From Bugula neritina (taxonomy: Eukaryota > Bryozoa > Gymnolaemata > Cheilostomatida > Bugulidae), in assembly GCA_964035545.1 (NCBI GenBank), contig OZ037766.1, positions 29,843,140 through 29,907,139 of the forward strand: a stretch of 64,000 bases of DNA, written 5' to 3'. Positions 1 through 12,089 of this stretch are shown here, piece by piece. Numbering within the stretch: the first letter of the stretch is position 1; each line of letters starts with the position of its first letter. The notes below the pieces were generated by a model, which saw nothing but the letters and a program-made list of their open reading frames with translations, was not told where the DNA came from and did no database searches. Both the position numbers and the translations under genes were made by a program.

Positions 1-2190
1 TTGGTTTTGTCTCATCTTTCTTTAGCTCAGCTTCCTTACTTTTAGTTGTTTCTCCATCAGACTTGGTCGAGCTACTTCTCGGTGGAACAACTCCAAACCC
101 GCCATTAGAAAGCAGCTCTTTGGCTGATGGAGGAGAAGCAGAAGGTTTTTTCTCGGCTTCGGATTTGATGCTCAGATCAGGAGATTTCTCAGCTGCTTAC
201 AAGTATATAATAATTTATAACAATTATGTCAGCTTTAATAGGGATGTTTATAGTTTACTTTACCTATAAAGTTCAACTATAGTTTAGTTATTTAATGCAT
301 TTATACAAAAATTGTATCCTTGAACAGGTTTACAGATTTCATACAGACAAACCACTGGTCCATATATTGTGAATGAATATATTGCAATTAATTGAGAACT
401 AGCTAACTCTAACACCAACTGCTACAAAAAGCTACTGCTCAGAAGTTATTTGCTCCTGTATATTTGTGTTCATAGACATACAATATTATTATAAAGTTCT
501 ATGTTTTACTTGTGAAAAAATGTCAAAACACTAACTGACAGTGAATTCTTGGCAGCGTTCAGTTAGCTGATGTGTGCTGCCTCCGGTATACTTGATATCA
601 TCGAGTTGAACTTTGACATCTACTTTATTTATACACAAAACAGTCACCTGTTTTACTTGGCTGGTTAGAGTCTGTTCCCTGTACTTTATCTTCAGTTTCC
701 TTACCTCCAGCATCAGAGAGCTTCTTGCTCTTTATCAGATCTTTGAGTTGCTTTCCCACCAGACTGTCTGGCAGTTTTCCAACTCCTCCATTGGGCATTG
801 GGTGTTGCTGTTTTATAAAGATTATATTATAATATAATAAGGGGAAAATATGAAATGATATAGTACAGTATAATATTTTATGAAACGTATATCAGTATTA
901 TAATTTTTATTAAATGTAGTAATAAACAGTTATGCAAAAGTAATCATCATTTGCAATTGCTTTTATTTCCAATACTATTAAAGTGTTGATTATAATGAAA
1001 TATTATAGCTTTTTAGTGTTGTTATATAGTTATATACATATTGCAACATAATTCTGCCCAGCTGCATGTCATTTCATAATAAGTAGTATATTATTTCAGT
1101 ATCATAGTGCTAACCCACTGTTGACTTTGGCAATGAACTTGAACACACAATATGGTTATATTATTCACATTAGGTTATATATAATTAGCTAGTAGTTACT
1201 ACTATAACTAGTATATTGCAAATGTACGCACAATATTTTAAGTGCTAGATACATCACAATGATACTATAAACTATACTAACCTTACTGCATGACAAAGAA
1301 AAGATATTGTTTATATAGGAATACTCATGTTTATCTCTATTTTCTATAAAAGTAACCTGATAAATATTGTATTTTAGTTTAGGAACAGGAGCTGACCAAA
1401 GTCTAAGCTATGTTATGGATTTCAGTCATGACAGGGTTATTGGCAATGTCAGGAAAAGCACCTGGCCATAATTGCAGTTATGGTGCTTTGAAAGTCGTTT
1501 GACTATGTTAGAGTAATGCAAAGAGGTTCTTAGCTGTTTTACCACAGGAATGGAGAGTTTAAGCTATTGTGAAATTTAACAGATGACATGTGCTACCTGT
1601 TCTATGCCAATGTTTATATAGCTCTTCAACTTTGATGTGTATACATTTTATGCACGATTTACGTGATTAATAAAAACTATGACCTTCAACTGAGGGAATT
1701 ATCACACTATGAACTTTATTCACTATAATATTATACACAAATATTTGCTGTCCGTCACACTTTAATAATCTAGGCTATTATTGGAAAGTTTGAGGTATGT
1801 TTTCTTTTTTATTCGAAACAAAGAGTTTTCCCAACTTTGATAAACATTAGGAGTTATCCCCTCTACATTAACTTGAATCTGGCACTCAATGAGCTATGTA
1901 TATAAATTTACTAAGAAGCAAGTAGTGTGAGAAGAATACGATTAAAAGCACTAGCTATTATACTTCACATAATATACTACACATAAAATAGCAACACACT
2001 TATACTGACTAACCTTTTTGCAAACACTGCAAGTAAACTTTCTCTTAACAACATTCAGTTGTTTGGCACAAGGTAAACAGACAGTGTGTTGGCATGGCAA
2101 CACCTTCAACTCATCTACTTCCTGTTTACATATGTTACAGTTGAGTAGACTTCGAAGTGACTCTTCTATTGCATCCTGGTTAGAAGCCAT
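1..2190 (-). CDS. RING-finger protein, paralog A (5' part of gene; cut by window edge)
   Basis: Exons read on the minus strand: 2190-2014 (RING), 807-648 and 192-1, the last running off the window. Exon 1 encodes about 59 residues with a complete C3HC4 RING: CNIC, then PCQH, CLPC and CSVC. Exon 2 has the family motif NGGVGKLPDSLVGKQLKDLI. Exon 3 is Ser/Lys/Glu-rich with SNGGFGVVPP, matching AGGGFGSVPA in gene C. Exon phases agree (0, then 1). The exon 2 donor could instead be at GGAG/GTAAGG near 691; the longer exon was chosen because it matches the length in gene C. By family the RING would recruit an E2 ubiquitin-conjugating enzyme. The coiled coil and SH3-like repeats expected from paralogs B and C would lie left of the window. 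The ATG at 2190 is the first in frame. Confidence 0.78.
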
Positions 2191-3446
2191 TGTCTTGCTG
2201 TTGTGTAGGTAAGAGGGGTTACGCTAGACTAAAATATATTTGAAATATGTAATATATGCATTTTAAATGAAAACATGTTTTTGCTGTTTGGTTATTACTG
2301 TAATTCACCAGTGTGTGTGTGTAAAACTATCACTATTGGGAAATAGATTGGGAATTGATTTTTCATTCATGTCTGGAAACTGCTGCATCCACAACGAAGT
2401 AATGGAAACGAAGTGTATATCATGAATAGAATAAAGAGCAACTGGTAGCTGGTATAACATTGTTATAAAAGTTTTCATGTGATATTTAGAGATACAACTC
2501 TGTTATCTGCCCTCAAAACTATAAACTCAACTTTGCACCAACTGGAGATAAACAAATATCTCAGACAGAATATAATGTTTCATCATAATATAATCAAAGT
2601 AGCTATTTATAACCACAGTTAGTGCAATATCCCAGTTGATGTGAGGTACATAATTATGCAATAATTTCGTCATAAGATAAAGCATTAAGGAGAAAAGCTT
2701 ACAGGTAATAAAACCTGCAGTCAACTAAGAGTATTACGACACACTTTACTGCAACAAGTGGTAATATTTATATAATTTACATTTTTCGTTTACATTTTAA
2801 TAAAATTATAAAACTAGCAGCCGAAGTTATAAATAGCCTCATTGCCCCCCCCCTCTTATTCTCTTCCTATTGCCATACAACAAAACTGTGAATGTAAAAT
2901 TTACCCTTAAGTTCACCAATTTTAATAACCATGCAATAGCTTGAAATAAGATTGAAAAAGCAATTCATTTTTGACCTGAATATAATTGTAACCTCAAATT
3001 ATAGTACTAGTAGCCCCATATAAAACATTAAAAATCAGTGCTTGGAGTTTAAGAGTAAACAGAAGTAATACTTTGAATATTAAACATACAATTTATATTT
3101 TTAACTTTTAACTTATTGTGTATGCAGCCACTTTGATTTACTCATTTTCCTATATAGCTTCACTACATTATTCTATTATATCTTCACATATAACAGTTAT
3201 AATTATATGACAATTGAATATGCATACCTATAGGTATCGATTTGATGATAAAACCATTCATGAGTTCAAGAAGTCAGTAATAAACAATGGGACGGCAAAT
3301 GATATTGACACAGACTGTGGGTAGTGAAACAACACAAGTAATGATTTATTCAATAGCCTAGATGGGGAAGTCCCTATACACAAACAGTTCGCGTCTTGAG
3401 TTGGAATTTCCCAACCGCAATAAGTACCCCTCATTATTATTTACAG

Positions 3447-3590
3447 CCACATTGACTGCATTAGAAGAATATCGAAGCGCGAAGTTGGAGGTAACTGAGT
3501 ACAGTATTTGTGGGTGTAAAAACTTCAAACCCTAGACCTCAACCAATGCACTCAGTAACCACCAACTGGGTGCTGCTTTAAGAGATTTTA
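3447..3590 (-). repeat. Dispersed repeat copy 1 (SINE-like)
   Basis: The reverse complement of this stretch aligns with 8729-8875 over about 145 bp at roughly three quarters identity by eye. The shared core is AGTTGGTGGT, ACTGAGTGCA and TGGTTGAGG, followed by ACAAATACTGTAC. The two copies lie in opposite orientation, one intergenic and one in an intron, as expected of a dispersed mobile repeat. No tRNA-type box B was seen, so the class is uncertain. Confidence 0.5.
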
Positions 3591-4049
3591 CATAAACACC
3601 CACAGCAGCTCAGCTTATATATGAATTGAGTCAATGCAACCATGCAAATTGACCAATAACTCGGCACTAAAGCTAACATTTTTTGAAATACATGGTTTGA
3701 ATAGAAAATTTGCAGTTGTAACTTACATCAGCAAACTACACACATTATTTTAGCGTACCAAAAGATAAAGAAATATATATCACCCATAACTGCTTTTCAT
3801 TTGAGATTCTGTTTCCATTACAGAAAATATTAAACTAAAAATCCAATAGATGGTTCACAATAAAAGATACATCGTAGTGGCCAAGATTTCAATAAATATG
3901 AATTCCAATTTTTCACTATCTTTTTTGTATATCTTACTTTCATAGAGACCTACAAGTCTACGCAGATGAAGTCACAGCATTTACTATGTTTATCTGCAAT
4001 TCATTACATCAACCGACTTAATTGCATATATCACGAATAACCAGTTTAG

Positions 4050-4105
4050 TAACAACATTCAATTAGAAGCACAGAGTTAACAGTGTGTTGGCATGCTAAC
4101 ACCTT
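4050..4105 (-). pseudogene. Decayed fragment of a RING exon
   Basis: On the plus strand this segment aligns with 2046-2106, the antisense of the RING exon of gene A, with about 5 bases deleted. Shared blocks include TAACAACATTCA and AGTGTGTTGGCATG followed by AACACCTT. The deletion breaks the frame and similarity fades on both sides, so it is a relic and not a working exon. It suggests at least one further RING-gene copy once lay between A and B. Confidence 0.6.
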
Positions 4106-4999
4106 TTACAACTATTACACCAACATGTGAGGTGTAAATCATATGTGTAAAAGCTACCATACATAACTAATAGCAAGGTAGCCTAGAGTAGTTTTGCATA
4201 ACTCTACAATTGTTTACTTAAAGGTAAATAGTTTATGTAGAGGTTGGAAAATAGAATGGAAACTGTGAAGAATTCAAGACAAACTTCTGCATTTCTTATA
4301 GACCTAACCAGGTATATAAACCATACGATTAATATTATACTACTAGTATTATAACATAGTTCTAGCTGTTACTTGCAACCGATATCACTTTAGTTGTTAT
4401 CGCAGGCATTCCTTATGCAACCAATAATAATACTATTCATTGTGATATACTCATATTCTAAATTACATTATGTGCAAACAATATGTATTGATATTCAGTT
4501 TCACCAATATCATTATGATTACTAAATTAATTGTTAGTAATCATCAGTCAATACTGATATACAATATAGCATGTTTTCATTTTATGGCCACAATATGAAA
4601 CAGCTTTTTTTAAATAGAAAATATCAATCTCGAACTAACCTGTTAGTACACAGCATTGCAGGCAGCATGACCTCCGGCATTCAGTAGCACTAGCAATGCA
4701 TAGAGCAGTACTATACAGTTGCTGCTATTACGTGACTCACAGCAGTACCACTGAAGCAATTTCGATATCCCTTACAACCAATCAGGAACCAACATGTGTT
4801 TCTATAATCAGTATAATGTAACTTTACCTTTAATGGAATGTAGTCAAAAGGGGAATCCCTGGTCACTCTAGAAGTTATAAGAGCTGCTAGTAATAAACTA
4901 TTTTAACAATGCAAACTGCTTGCTACAGGAGCTGCATTCACGGCATCGCTCTTATTATTCGCTCTGTTTCTTATTAAGCAGCCAGAGTAGAGAAAAAGT

Positions 5000-5085
5000 G
5001 TTGTCAGTTCTAGTAAGCACCATTTGGTCAACTAAGGAATCATCATTCTAAACATTCTATAGTTTCTGAACTCCGAGATCAACTG
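5000..5085 (+). other. Probable 5' non-coding exon of RING gene B (start unknown)
   Basis: A strong donor (AACTG/GTGAGT) ends at 5085, and an acceptor-like ACCATAG stands just before the ATG-bearing exon of gene B (5682). This suggests a spliced 5' UTR with an intron of about 590 bp. The 5' end of this exon is not visible; 5000 is a placeholder. Confidence 0.3.
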
Positions 5086-5681
5086 GTGAGTAGTATAATC
5101 ATAATGATATTGTATAATTATAACAATAATACAGTTAGATTCACATAATTTCTTGTAACTAGTTTTCTTTTAAAAAAAAAGAAACCTAATGGTTTAATCA
5201 TCTGCACTGATTAATATCTTCAGGGCTAAGATTCGTTAATCACATTCTGAAATGATAACTGACACAATGATTCATTAACTTGAAGATTAATTTACCTAAA
5301 CTTTGGCATTCTCGCTAAAAACACTGTGATGGTGGACTTTGTAAACAATAACATTTCGGCAAAGTCTGGGTATGTGAGCAATAATTGTTAAGCCAGTGCA
5401 GTGCACTCTCACTCTGAGTATTTGCCTGACTCATTGTAACAGCCAGTAGATAAACATCTTTAGAAACCTGTTCATGCTGCATATATACAAGTTTTGTATA
5501 CAAAAAATATCTTGTATCAAAAGCCACTGCCATTTAAAGTAGTTGGTCATGGAAAATCTTTATTTCATAATGGCTGACATTGAATGCAACCGTATTTTCG
5601 TGGCAAGACTAAAATTTAAAGGTATATAAAACAACCTTGAAAGGTACAACTACGTTATTATATTTACCATAGGAATTCAAA

Positions 5682-8600
5682 ATGGCAGAGAATGTGCCGA
5701 TAGAGGACTCCCTGAAACATCTCCTCAAATGCAATGTCTGTCTGGAACAGGTTGACACCCTGAAAGCGCTGCCTTGTCAGCACACAATATGTCTGACTTG
5801 TGTGAAGCAGCTGACTGTGAGACGTCAGCGATTCAAGTGCACTATTTGCAAAAAAGTAAGCTTTACATTATTTCATTTGCAGAACTGTATTCATTTATTT
5901 TTTATTTTTAAGATTTCAGTTTATTTACCCACTGTAGTTTTGAGCAGTTTATTATAACCTCTCGATTTTGTTGAAAATTAAAGTTTTCGTCGTATTTAAG
6001 ATTTTAGTTGATAATTTCATAACTGTTTGTGTTGCTTATTTGTGATTTACAAGCTATATCACATATGATTGGGCAATAACAAACCAGTTTACTGATTTAC
6101 TTTAGGAAAATCCAGTACCTGAAGGCGGGTTTGAAACTCTCCCAGACAGTTTACTAACTAAACAGATCTCTGAATTAATCCAAAAGAAAAGTTCAGGAAG
6201 TTTTGAAGAATTGCAAACTCAATCAAGTCTGAAGAAAGAAGGTACTGGGAACATCTACAACTATATTGCTGTGGTGTGCTGTGACCTTTCACTTTATATA
6301 GTAACAATTATAACTGCTGAATAAACTGATAAATTAACTATGAAAAAAATTAATTTTAAGAAGACATTTTGTAGCAAACTTTGTAAACAAGCCATATATT
6401 GATAGATCTATGTTGTTGGAACAATCTATGAATTGATAAGAAACAATAATTTATCTTTTCATAATGCAATAATCATATAATTTATTGTCAATGCATATTT
6501 TGTACCTACCAAGAAATAATCAAAATTATTCCTTCAAGGGTATTATTAAATTATGCCCCCTGTGTGCTACAGCTCAAGATACTAAAAAAGCTATGCTGAG
6601 TATTTCACCACCAGATGGAGCTGCTGAGGAAGACAATGAAGAAAACGGTTTGCTTAAGGTTATGCTGGATGATGACGAAGACGTAAAAGGTATTTACTTG
6701 CAGAGATATATTATATGTAAAGTTTGCGGTGTGTACTGCGCTCTATGGACTATCATAATGTCTTAAATATAAATAACACTGTAATATTCCTTTGGTAGAC
6801 AATTATTTATTGTATATATAGTATATTATAAACGCCATGTTGTATATAATTTAATGTAAAATAATAATACAACATTTACATTGCATTAAAATATATAATT
6901 ATATTTAAATATATAAAAATCATTTCAACACAAAATATTATATTAGTTCTGCATGAAATTAAACTTGAGTTTAAAACAAATGTGCACAGCTTGAATTATA
7001 TATGACAAATATTTGTTTATATGTAAAGTTGAATACAAATTGTCACTCTTCCTTTTCTAACCAAATCTGTTGATAGATACATGATGATGTTTTATAATAA
7101 TTTAGGGATTGACTTTTGGAAACTGCAAGGCAACTTGGATAATGAAAAGCGCAAAGCAGAAAGGAGTTATGAAAATGCAAAAGAAATGGTTAGTATCACA
7201 CTAATAGGTGGTATAGCTCCAAGAGAAACAAATAGATTTACAGCTGTTGTTTCTTGTACAAATCTAAAACTTACCAATATGACTAAAACTATGCAACAGT
7301 GTTCAGTTAAAAATGTTTAATAGCATGCATTGCTTTAGCTATATATAAGTACTAAAACTCTTAAAGCATTTTGAGTTTTCATCAGTTTTTGAATTTTTTT
7401 TATTTATTCACATTCTTTTATTGAAAATATTGTTTTATTTTAAGGCTATGTGCTAACTGTTACTTGTTGTATATCATCAGGTAATTGGCTAATGAAAACT
7501 TTGAATATGATTGCTTTTATTGGTCATCTTTTTGCACAACCAAGTAATTAGGTTTTTATTACAAAAGTGATGAGTGAGCCTTTTACACATCTGCTGTAAC
7601 CTTTAGGTCTGATATGCTGGTTATTTGTGAAAGACCATTTACTTAACTTACTGTTTACATGATTATACACATCAAATTAAGCTGCAATATGAACAATTAG
7701 CTGCTAGGAGGCTGAGTTTATAGCAGCTTTTGATATTTCTTTAGCATGCTTTCATGCAGTTACATAAAACACTTTTGTTTTAATTGTGGAGAAAATTGCA
7801 AATATTTTTATAGTACTCAGAAATAATGCAACAAATCTGAATTTTAAATAGAGCTAAAACTAAATTTTTACCAGAGTAATGGTTAAATTTGATTTGAGCA
7901 GGTAAAGAAATGTACTGAAACTTTGGAGAAGTTACCTGCACAAACTGAGGCTACAAAAGAAGCTATTACTCAGTATAAGAAGAAAGAGACACTTCAGTTT
8001 CAACAGAAGGTCTGTTTGCCATTCTTTTTTTTATTAGTTACTTTTTATGTCAGCAGGATTTCCTGCTGCCGGTGCTCATGTGATTGCTTGTTTAATATTG
8101 CTACTAAAAACCTAGTAGTTTTTACTGTATGTATGAGTTTTTTTAGTTCATTAATAAACATTTACAATTTTATTATATAAAACATGGTGCGATTCTCTTT
8201 GGTTTTGGTCGATGATAAGCAAATCTAAATCATAACACATTTATAAACAGTTGCCACGTAACCTTTCCAGATTGATGCCGTTGATTCAGCAGTGCGAGAC
8301 ATTTCAGCTAATCTTCAGAAGAAAATGTCAACTTACCAGCCTTACCTTGAAAAGGTTCGAAATGCTATAGACGTAGCAACTCAATCAGAGAAACTGCTGT
8401 CAGCTAAGAAGTGTCCTACTCATAGTCTCTTTGCTGACGCTCAGAGGCATTTGGCTGACTTGAAGAGAGTAATGGCAGACGCTGCCAAGAACTGGAGTGG
8501 TGAGTCATAGTCAGCCATATATACTGGAGAACGCTAAACACTATGCCTTTAATATCTTCATTAGGTTTACTGATAGTCGTATAATAAAGGGTATCTTATA

Positions 8601-11600
8601 ACCTATATGTAGACCAAGTGTTGAGCAGCAGTGGTATTGTTGATTATAGTTTTGGCTTAGTGAACATAGGTTTAAATGTTTGAATTCTTGCAAGTTCATC
8701 GTTGATCTTAGGAAGGGCATTCAATCACAAAAATCCTTAGAGACAGCACCGAGTTGGTGGTCACTGAGTGCAATGGTTGAGGGGGTTTGGACAGATATTT
8801 GCATACAAATACTGTACGTTCTCAGTCATCCTCAACTTAGCGCTGCTTCTAGCAATTATTCTTTAATCACAATGGATCCTCTGCTGTTAAGTTTGCGCAA
8901 TATCCTTAGCCCACTAAAAGCTTTGACCATAGAAAGGTTCATTTCAGGTCAAAAAAGTCTTAAAGGCTAAGTTTAGAGAATATATACTCAATATGATTGC
9001 AGTATCATATCTTTGCACTACTTGCTTTTGATACCCTACAGAAAACATTATTACTTTTTTTCTTCAAACAATTTTTCAATTACAAACAGCTGGTAACTTT
9101 ACCCTATGCTTTTTTATTTAAAATTGCTTTAATTCTAGAAGTGGGAAATCATAATTTTATGCGAGGTGACAGCATTCGTCTGAGACTCAACAAAGAATGT
9201 CTCACTGGAAAATTTAAAAAAAAGTTAATAGCTAGTAATGTCAACTACTCAAGTATTGGTATTGTCTATGGGGTAGCAAAGCAACATTTTCGATTTGAAG
9301 GAATTGAAATGACTGAGGATCAAGTAAGTTTTGTATTACTGTTGTTTCAATTTCACTTCTTGCTACTATAATTAATTTGCCTTCCCTGATCTGTTTTATT
9401 GCTTTTATTGTAAGTATAAACATATTTTATATTCAATTATTGTTTGAATATTGTCATGTCACATTTTTAAGGCAATACTAATGTTTCCTGAAGAACCTGC
9501 GTTTCTTGCACCAATTGGCAGCATAACTAGTTCTGCCGAAAAAGCCAAAAATGTCCCCTTCATTGGAGACAAAGTTAGGCTGAAGACAAAAGAAGTACAC
9601 AGCTACTACAGGAAACCAGCTGAGGGCAGGTAAAAGCATTGATGTGTGACACAAACTCTGTTTGCTCACAGCAGTTTCTCAAAGTCATATATAAAGTTTT
9701 GTTCATTTTGTTTAGACTTGCTTTGCTGCCAGAAACAGATTTTCTTAACACAGAACCGAAGAGTTCTTACTTTTTCTTGAATCTTGCTGTCAATTATTTT
9801 CTTTTTAATACATATAATATGTTAATTTCTTGTTCTACAATGTTTAGTATATCTACTAATTAATTATAGTAATTTTTTACAGGCTATAGATAATGAAGAC
9901 AATGATTATGCAATAAACAAGACCCTGAATCATTAAATACTTATTTTGTTTAGAAAAACTGATCTATTTTGTGCAGCCATAAAATGTTTTACTTTTTTAG
10001 GTTTTCAGATTGAGCAGAAATAGAAATAACTCTATTATCTACATGTAGTAAAATATCATATTTTTTAGTTTGCTAAATGCTTGCAGATCCCGTAGTGAAA
10101 AATAGAAATGTTTCTAAAAATAATATCTTTATGGTTGCATGTTCTTTAGATTTAGAATTTGAAGTTATAAGTAATTAATATTTGGAAACATTATAAACAT
10201 AAAACTTGCAACCTATTGTTACACAAAAAGAACTCTGCAGAGAAATTAATTTCTTGCTAAATAAATCACATTGTTTAACTGTATTTGGAATATTTTTAGC
10301 CATGGCGTTCTCAAAAGCTTGAATTTTGACTTCAGAGATGACGATGAACCGATAGTAAATGTTGTCGTTGAGTTTGCAGACGTAAGAGATTGGCGGGGAA
10401 ATTACGAAGACATAGAACTGGTGCCAGGGTGTGGTTTTGAGGTAACAAAGTGAAATTTGAATAAACAATTGCAATATTATATAATATACCCAAATCAAAC
10501 CAATAATTAGCAGAGTTTAAACAAATCTTGGCTTTGTTCTTTAATAAATACTTCTCTATAATTCAGCATCCACTATATTATAATACATAATGATATCTGC
10601 CTTAGGTTGGTGATAAAGTGAGAGCATCCAGTCGAATTCCAGAACCTTCCACTGGTTGGAATGGAATTAATGGTAGCAGTGTTGGTGTAGTGAAACAAGT
10701 GAAAACATTTCAAGGCAAAAAGAAGGTCATTGTTGAGTTTCCAGAAAATAAAAATTGGAAAGGGTTGGTTGGAGATTTGGAGCTAGTTAGAGGGCTTGTT
10801 GAAAAGGATACGGTTCAGGTAAATCATTTTAAATTGCTTTACAATTAATATATTGTACATTGGTTAAGAAGCAATAAAAAAACTTTCTGCAGATTTTTGT
10901 CTGATTTCATCGATTCTGCGTACTAGTATATATATACTATGGCTATATAGCCATATACTTGCGGCAACCATGTTAATCAATTTAAGTCGTATATGTTGTC
11001 TTTTATTTAAAATCAAAGAAGTTATTTATGTATAAACAGTAAACTAAAAACTAAAAAATTGCAATTTATAAGAACAAATGGCAATTTCATTGTGAAACCA
11101 CCAGAAGAAAATCAACTGTTTTTTCATTATGGATTTTGAGTTCACTATATTATATACTATCGTAAGCTGCAGGGTTTACAATATGAGTCACTTATGACTC
11201 ATAGCCAGAAATATATATTAATTTACAGGTGAAGCTGTCAGTAGAGAAACCCCGTCTAGACTGGGGAGGGGTGACTCATAAGGATGTGGGAACGTTGGTG
11301 GATATCACCAATAGCTACGATGATTTAGGTAGGTGCGGTATTTGTGTGCACACAGGTTAAGGCAAAGCACATATGCACAAACACAATTCCATGTGCGAGG
11401 TAGCCTTGTGAATGTTGAGTCATGCATTTCACTGAGATTAGTCTTGAAGTCCAAATTTTCTAATTTCTAGCCTGTGCACCAGAGTGTTACTAGATTGACT
11501 CTTTAGTCAAATAAAATAGTATATACTAGAAAAGGTATATAAAGTATAGTTATAAAACAGTTGATTTTGCTAACAGATCTCATACACATCTAAAAGCAAA

Positions 11601-12089
11601 ATAGTTAATGTACTCAAAACACATAAAATTATAGAAAATAGATTATTTGAAAATGTATTATTAGATTATCTTTTAAAAATTAGAGAATATCTTATTTGGC
11701 AAAAGTAATTAAACATGGCCTTTTTAATCTTATTTTTCATTGTGTACTAATAAATAAACTGTGGGAAAAATTAAAACTGGAAAGTGATTTCTAACTTTAA
11801 TACTTTTGATAAATACTGTTATTTGTATATACTATTGTAATAGCTGTACAAATTATAATATGCTTTAAATATTCCACATTGTGTTTCACTAAATGAATTA
11901 TACTGTATAGGTAAGATAGCAGAAGTACAGTTTCCCGACAGACCAAAGTGGTCGTGTCTGCTGGAAGAGCTAGAGCTGGCCAGATATCAGCCACCACAAA
12001 TTCAGATAAAGAAAGAACGGAGAGAGGTTACCATAGAGGAGATATTTTTTGCATCCATGCTTGAGCAGATGCGTGGCAATGGTTGGTAA
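5682..12089 (+). CDS. RING / coiled-coil / KEG-like SH3-repeat protein, paralog B (607 aa)
   Basis: Exons: 5682-5855, 6106-6241, 6573-6689, 7106-7188, 7902-8009, 8271-8499, 9139-9323, 9472-9629, 10300-10441, 10606-10818, 11229-11328, 11911-12089 (stop TAA). Total is 1824 nt with every phase consistent. Residues 17-56 form a C3HC4 RING (C17, C20, C32, H34, C37, C40, C53, C56). Residues 59-142 are a linker with acidic patches. Residues 143-282 are Lys/Glu-rich and predicted helical or coiled. From about residue 287 come four repeats of the type GDxVR...GW...SVGxV...V.FP...WKG...LE, at about 287, 375, 445 and 514. They resemble the Mind-bomb SH3 repeat (SH3_15) and the HERC2-like repeats of plant KEG; R3 and R4 are the clearest. 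Likely an E3 ubiquitin ligase whose repeats bind substrate. There is no B-box, so it is not a classical TRIM. Neighbours A and C are paralogs. Confidence 0.88.
8729..8875 (+). repeat. Dispersed repeat copy 2 (in intron 6 of RING gene B)
   Basis: Aligns with the reverse complement of 3447-3590 (core AGTTGGTGGT, ACTGAGTGCA, ACAAATACTGTAC). It sits between exons 8271-8499 and 9139-9323 in the sense orientation. The long ORF overlapping it (8680-8970) is a by-product of the repeat, not an exon. Confidence 0.5.

Larger units (their letters stand above)
2191..5681. other. Intergenic region between RING genes A and B
   Basis: No convincing coding exon was seen here. It separates the divergently transcribed genes A (minus) and B (plus), so it should hold both promoters. 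It also contains a decayed RING-exon fragment (4050-4105), one copy of a dispersed repeat (3447-3590) and a probable 5' non-coding exon of gene B ending near 5085. A minus-strand ORF of 72 codons near 5315-5533 has no recognisable features and is not called. Confidence 0.6.

Noticed and set aside
5315-5533. 72-codon minus-strand ORF upstream of RING gene B
   Set aside because: No domain; it overlaps the proposed 5' UTR intron of gene B and lacks support for being translated.
8680-8970. 96-codon ORF in intron 6 of gene B
   Set aside because: Overlaps the dispersed repeat; flanking exon phases of gene B join correctly without it.
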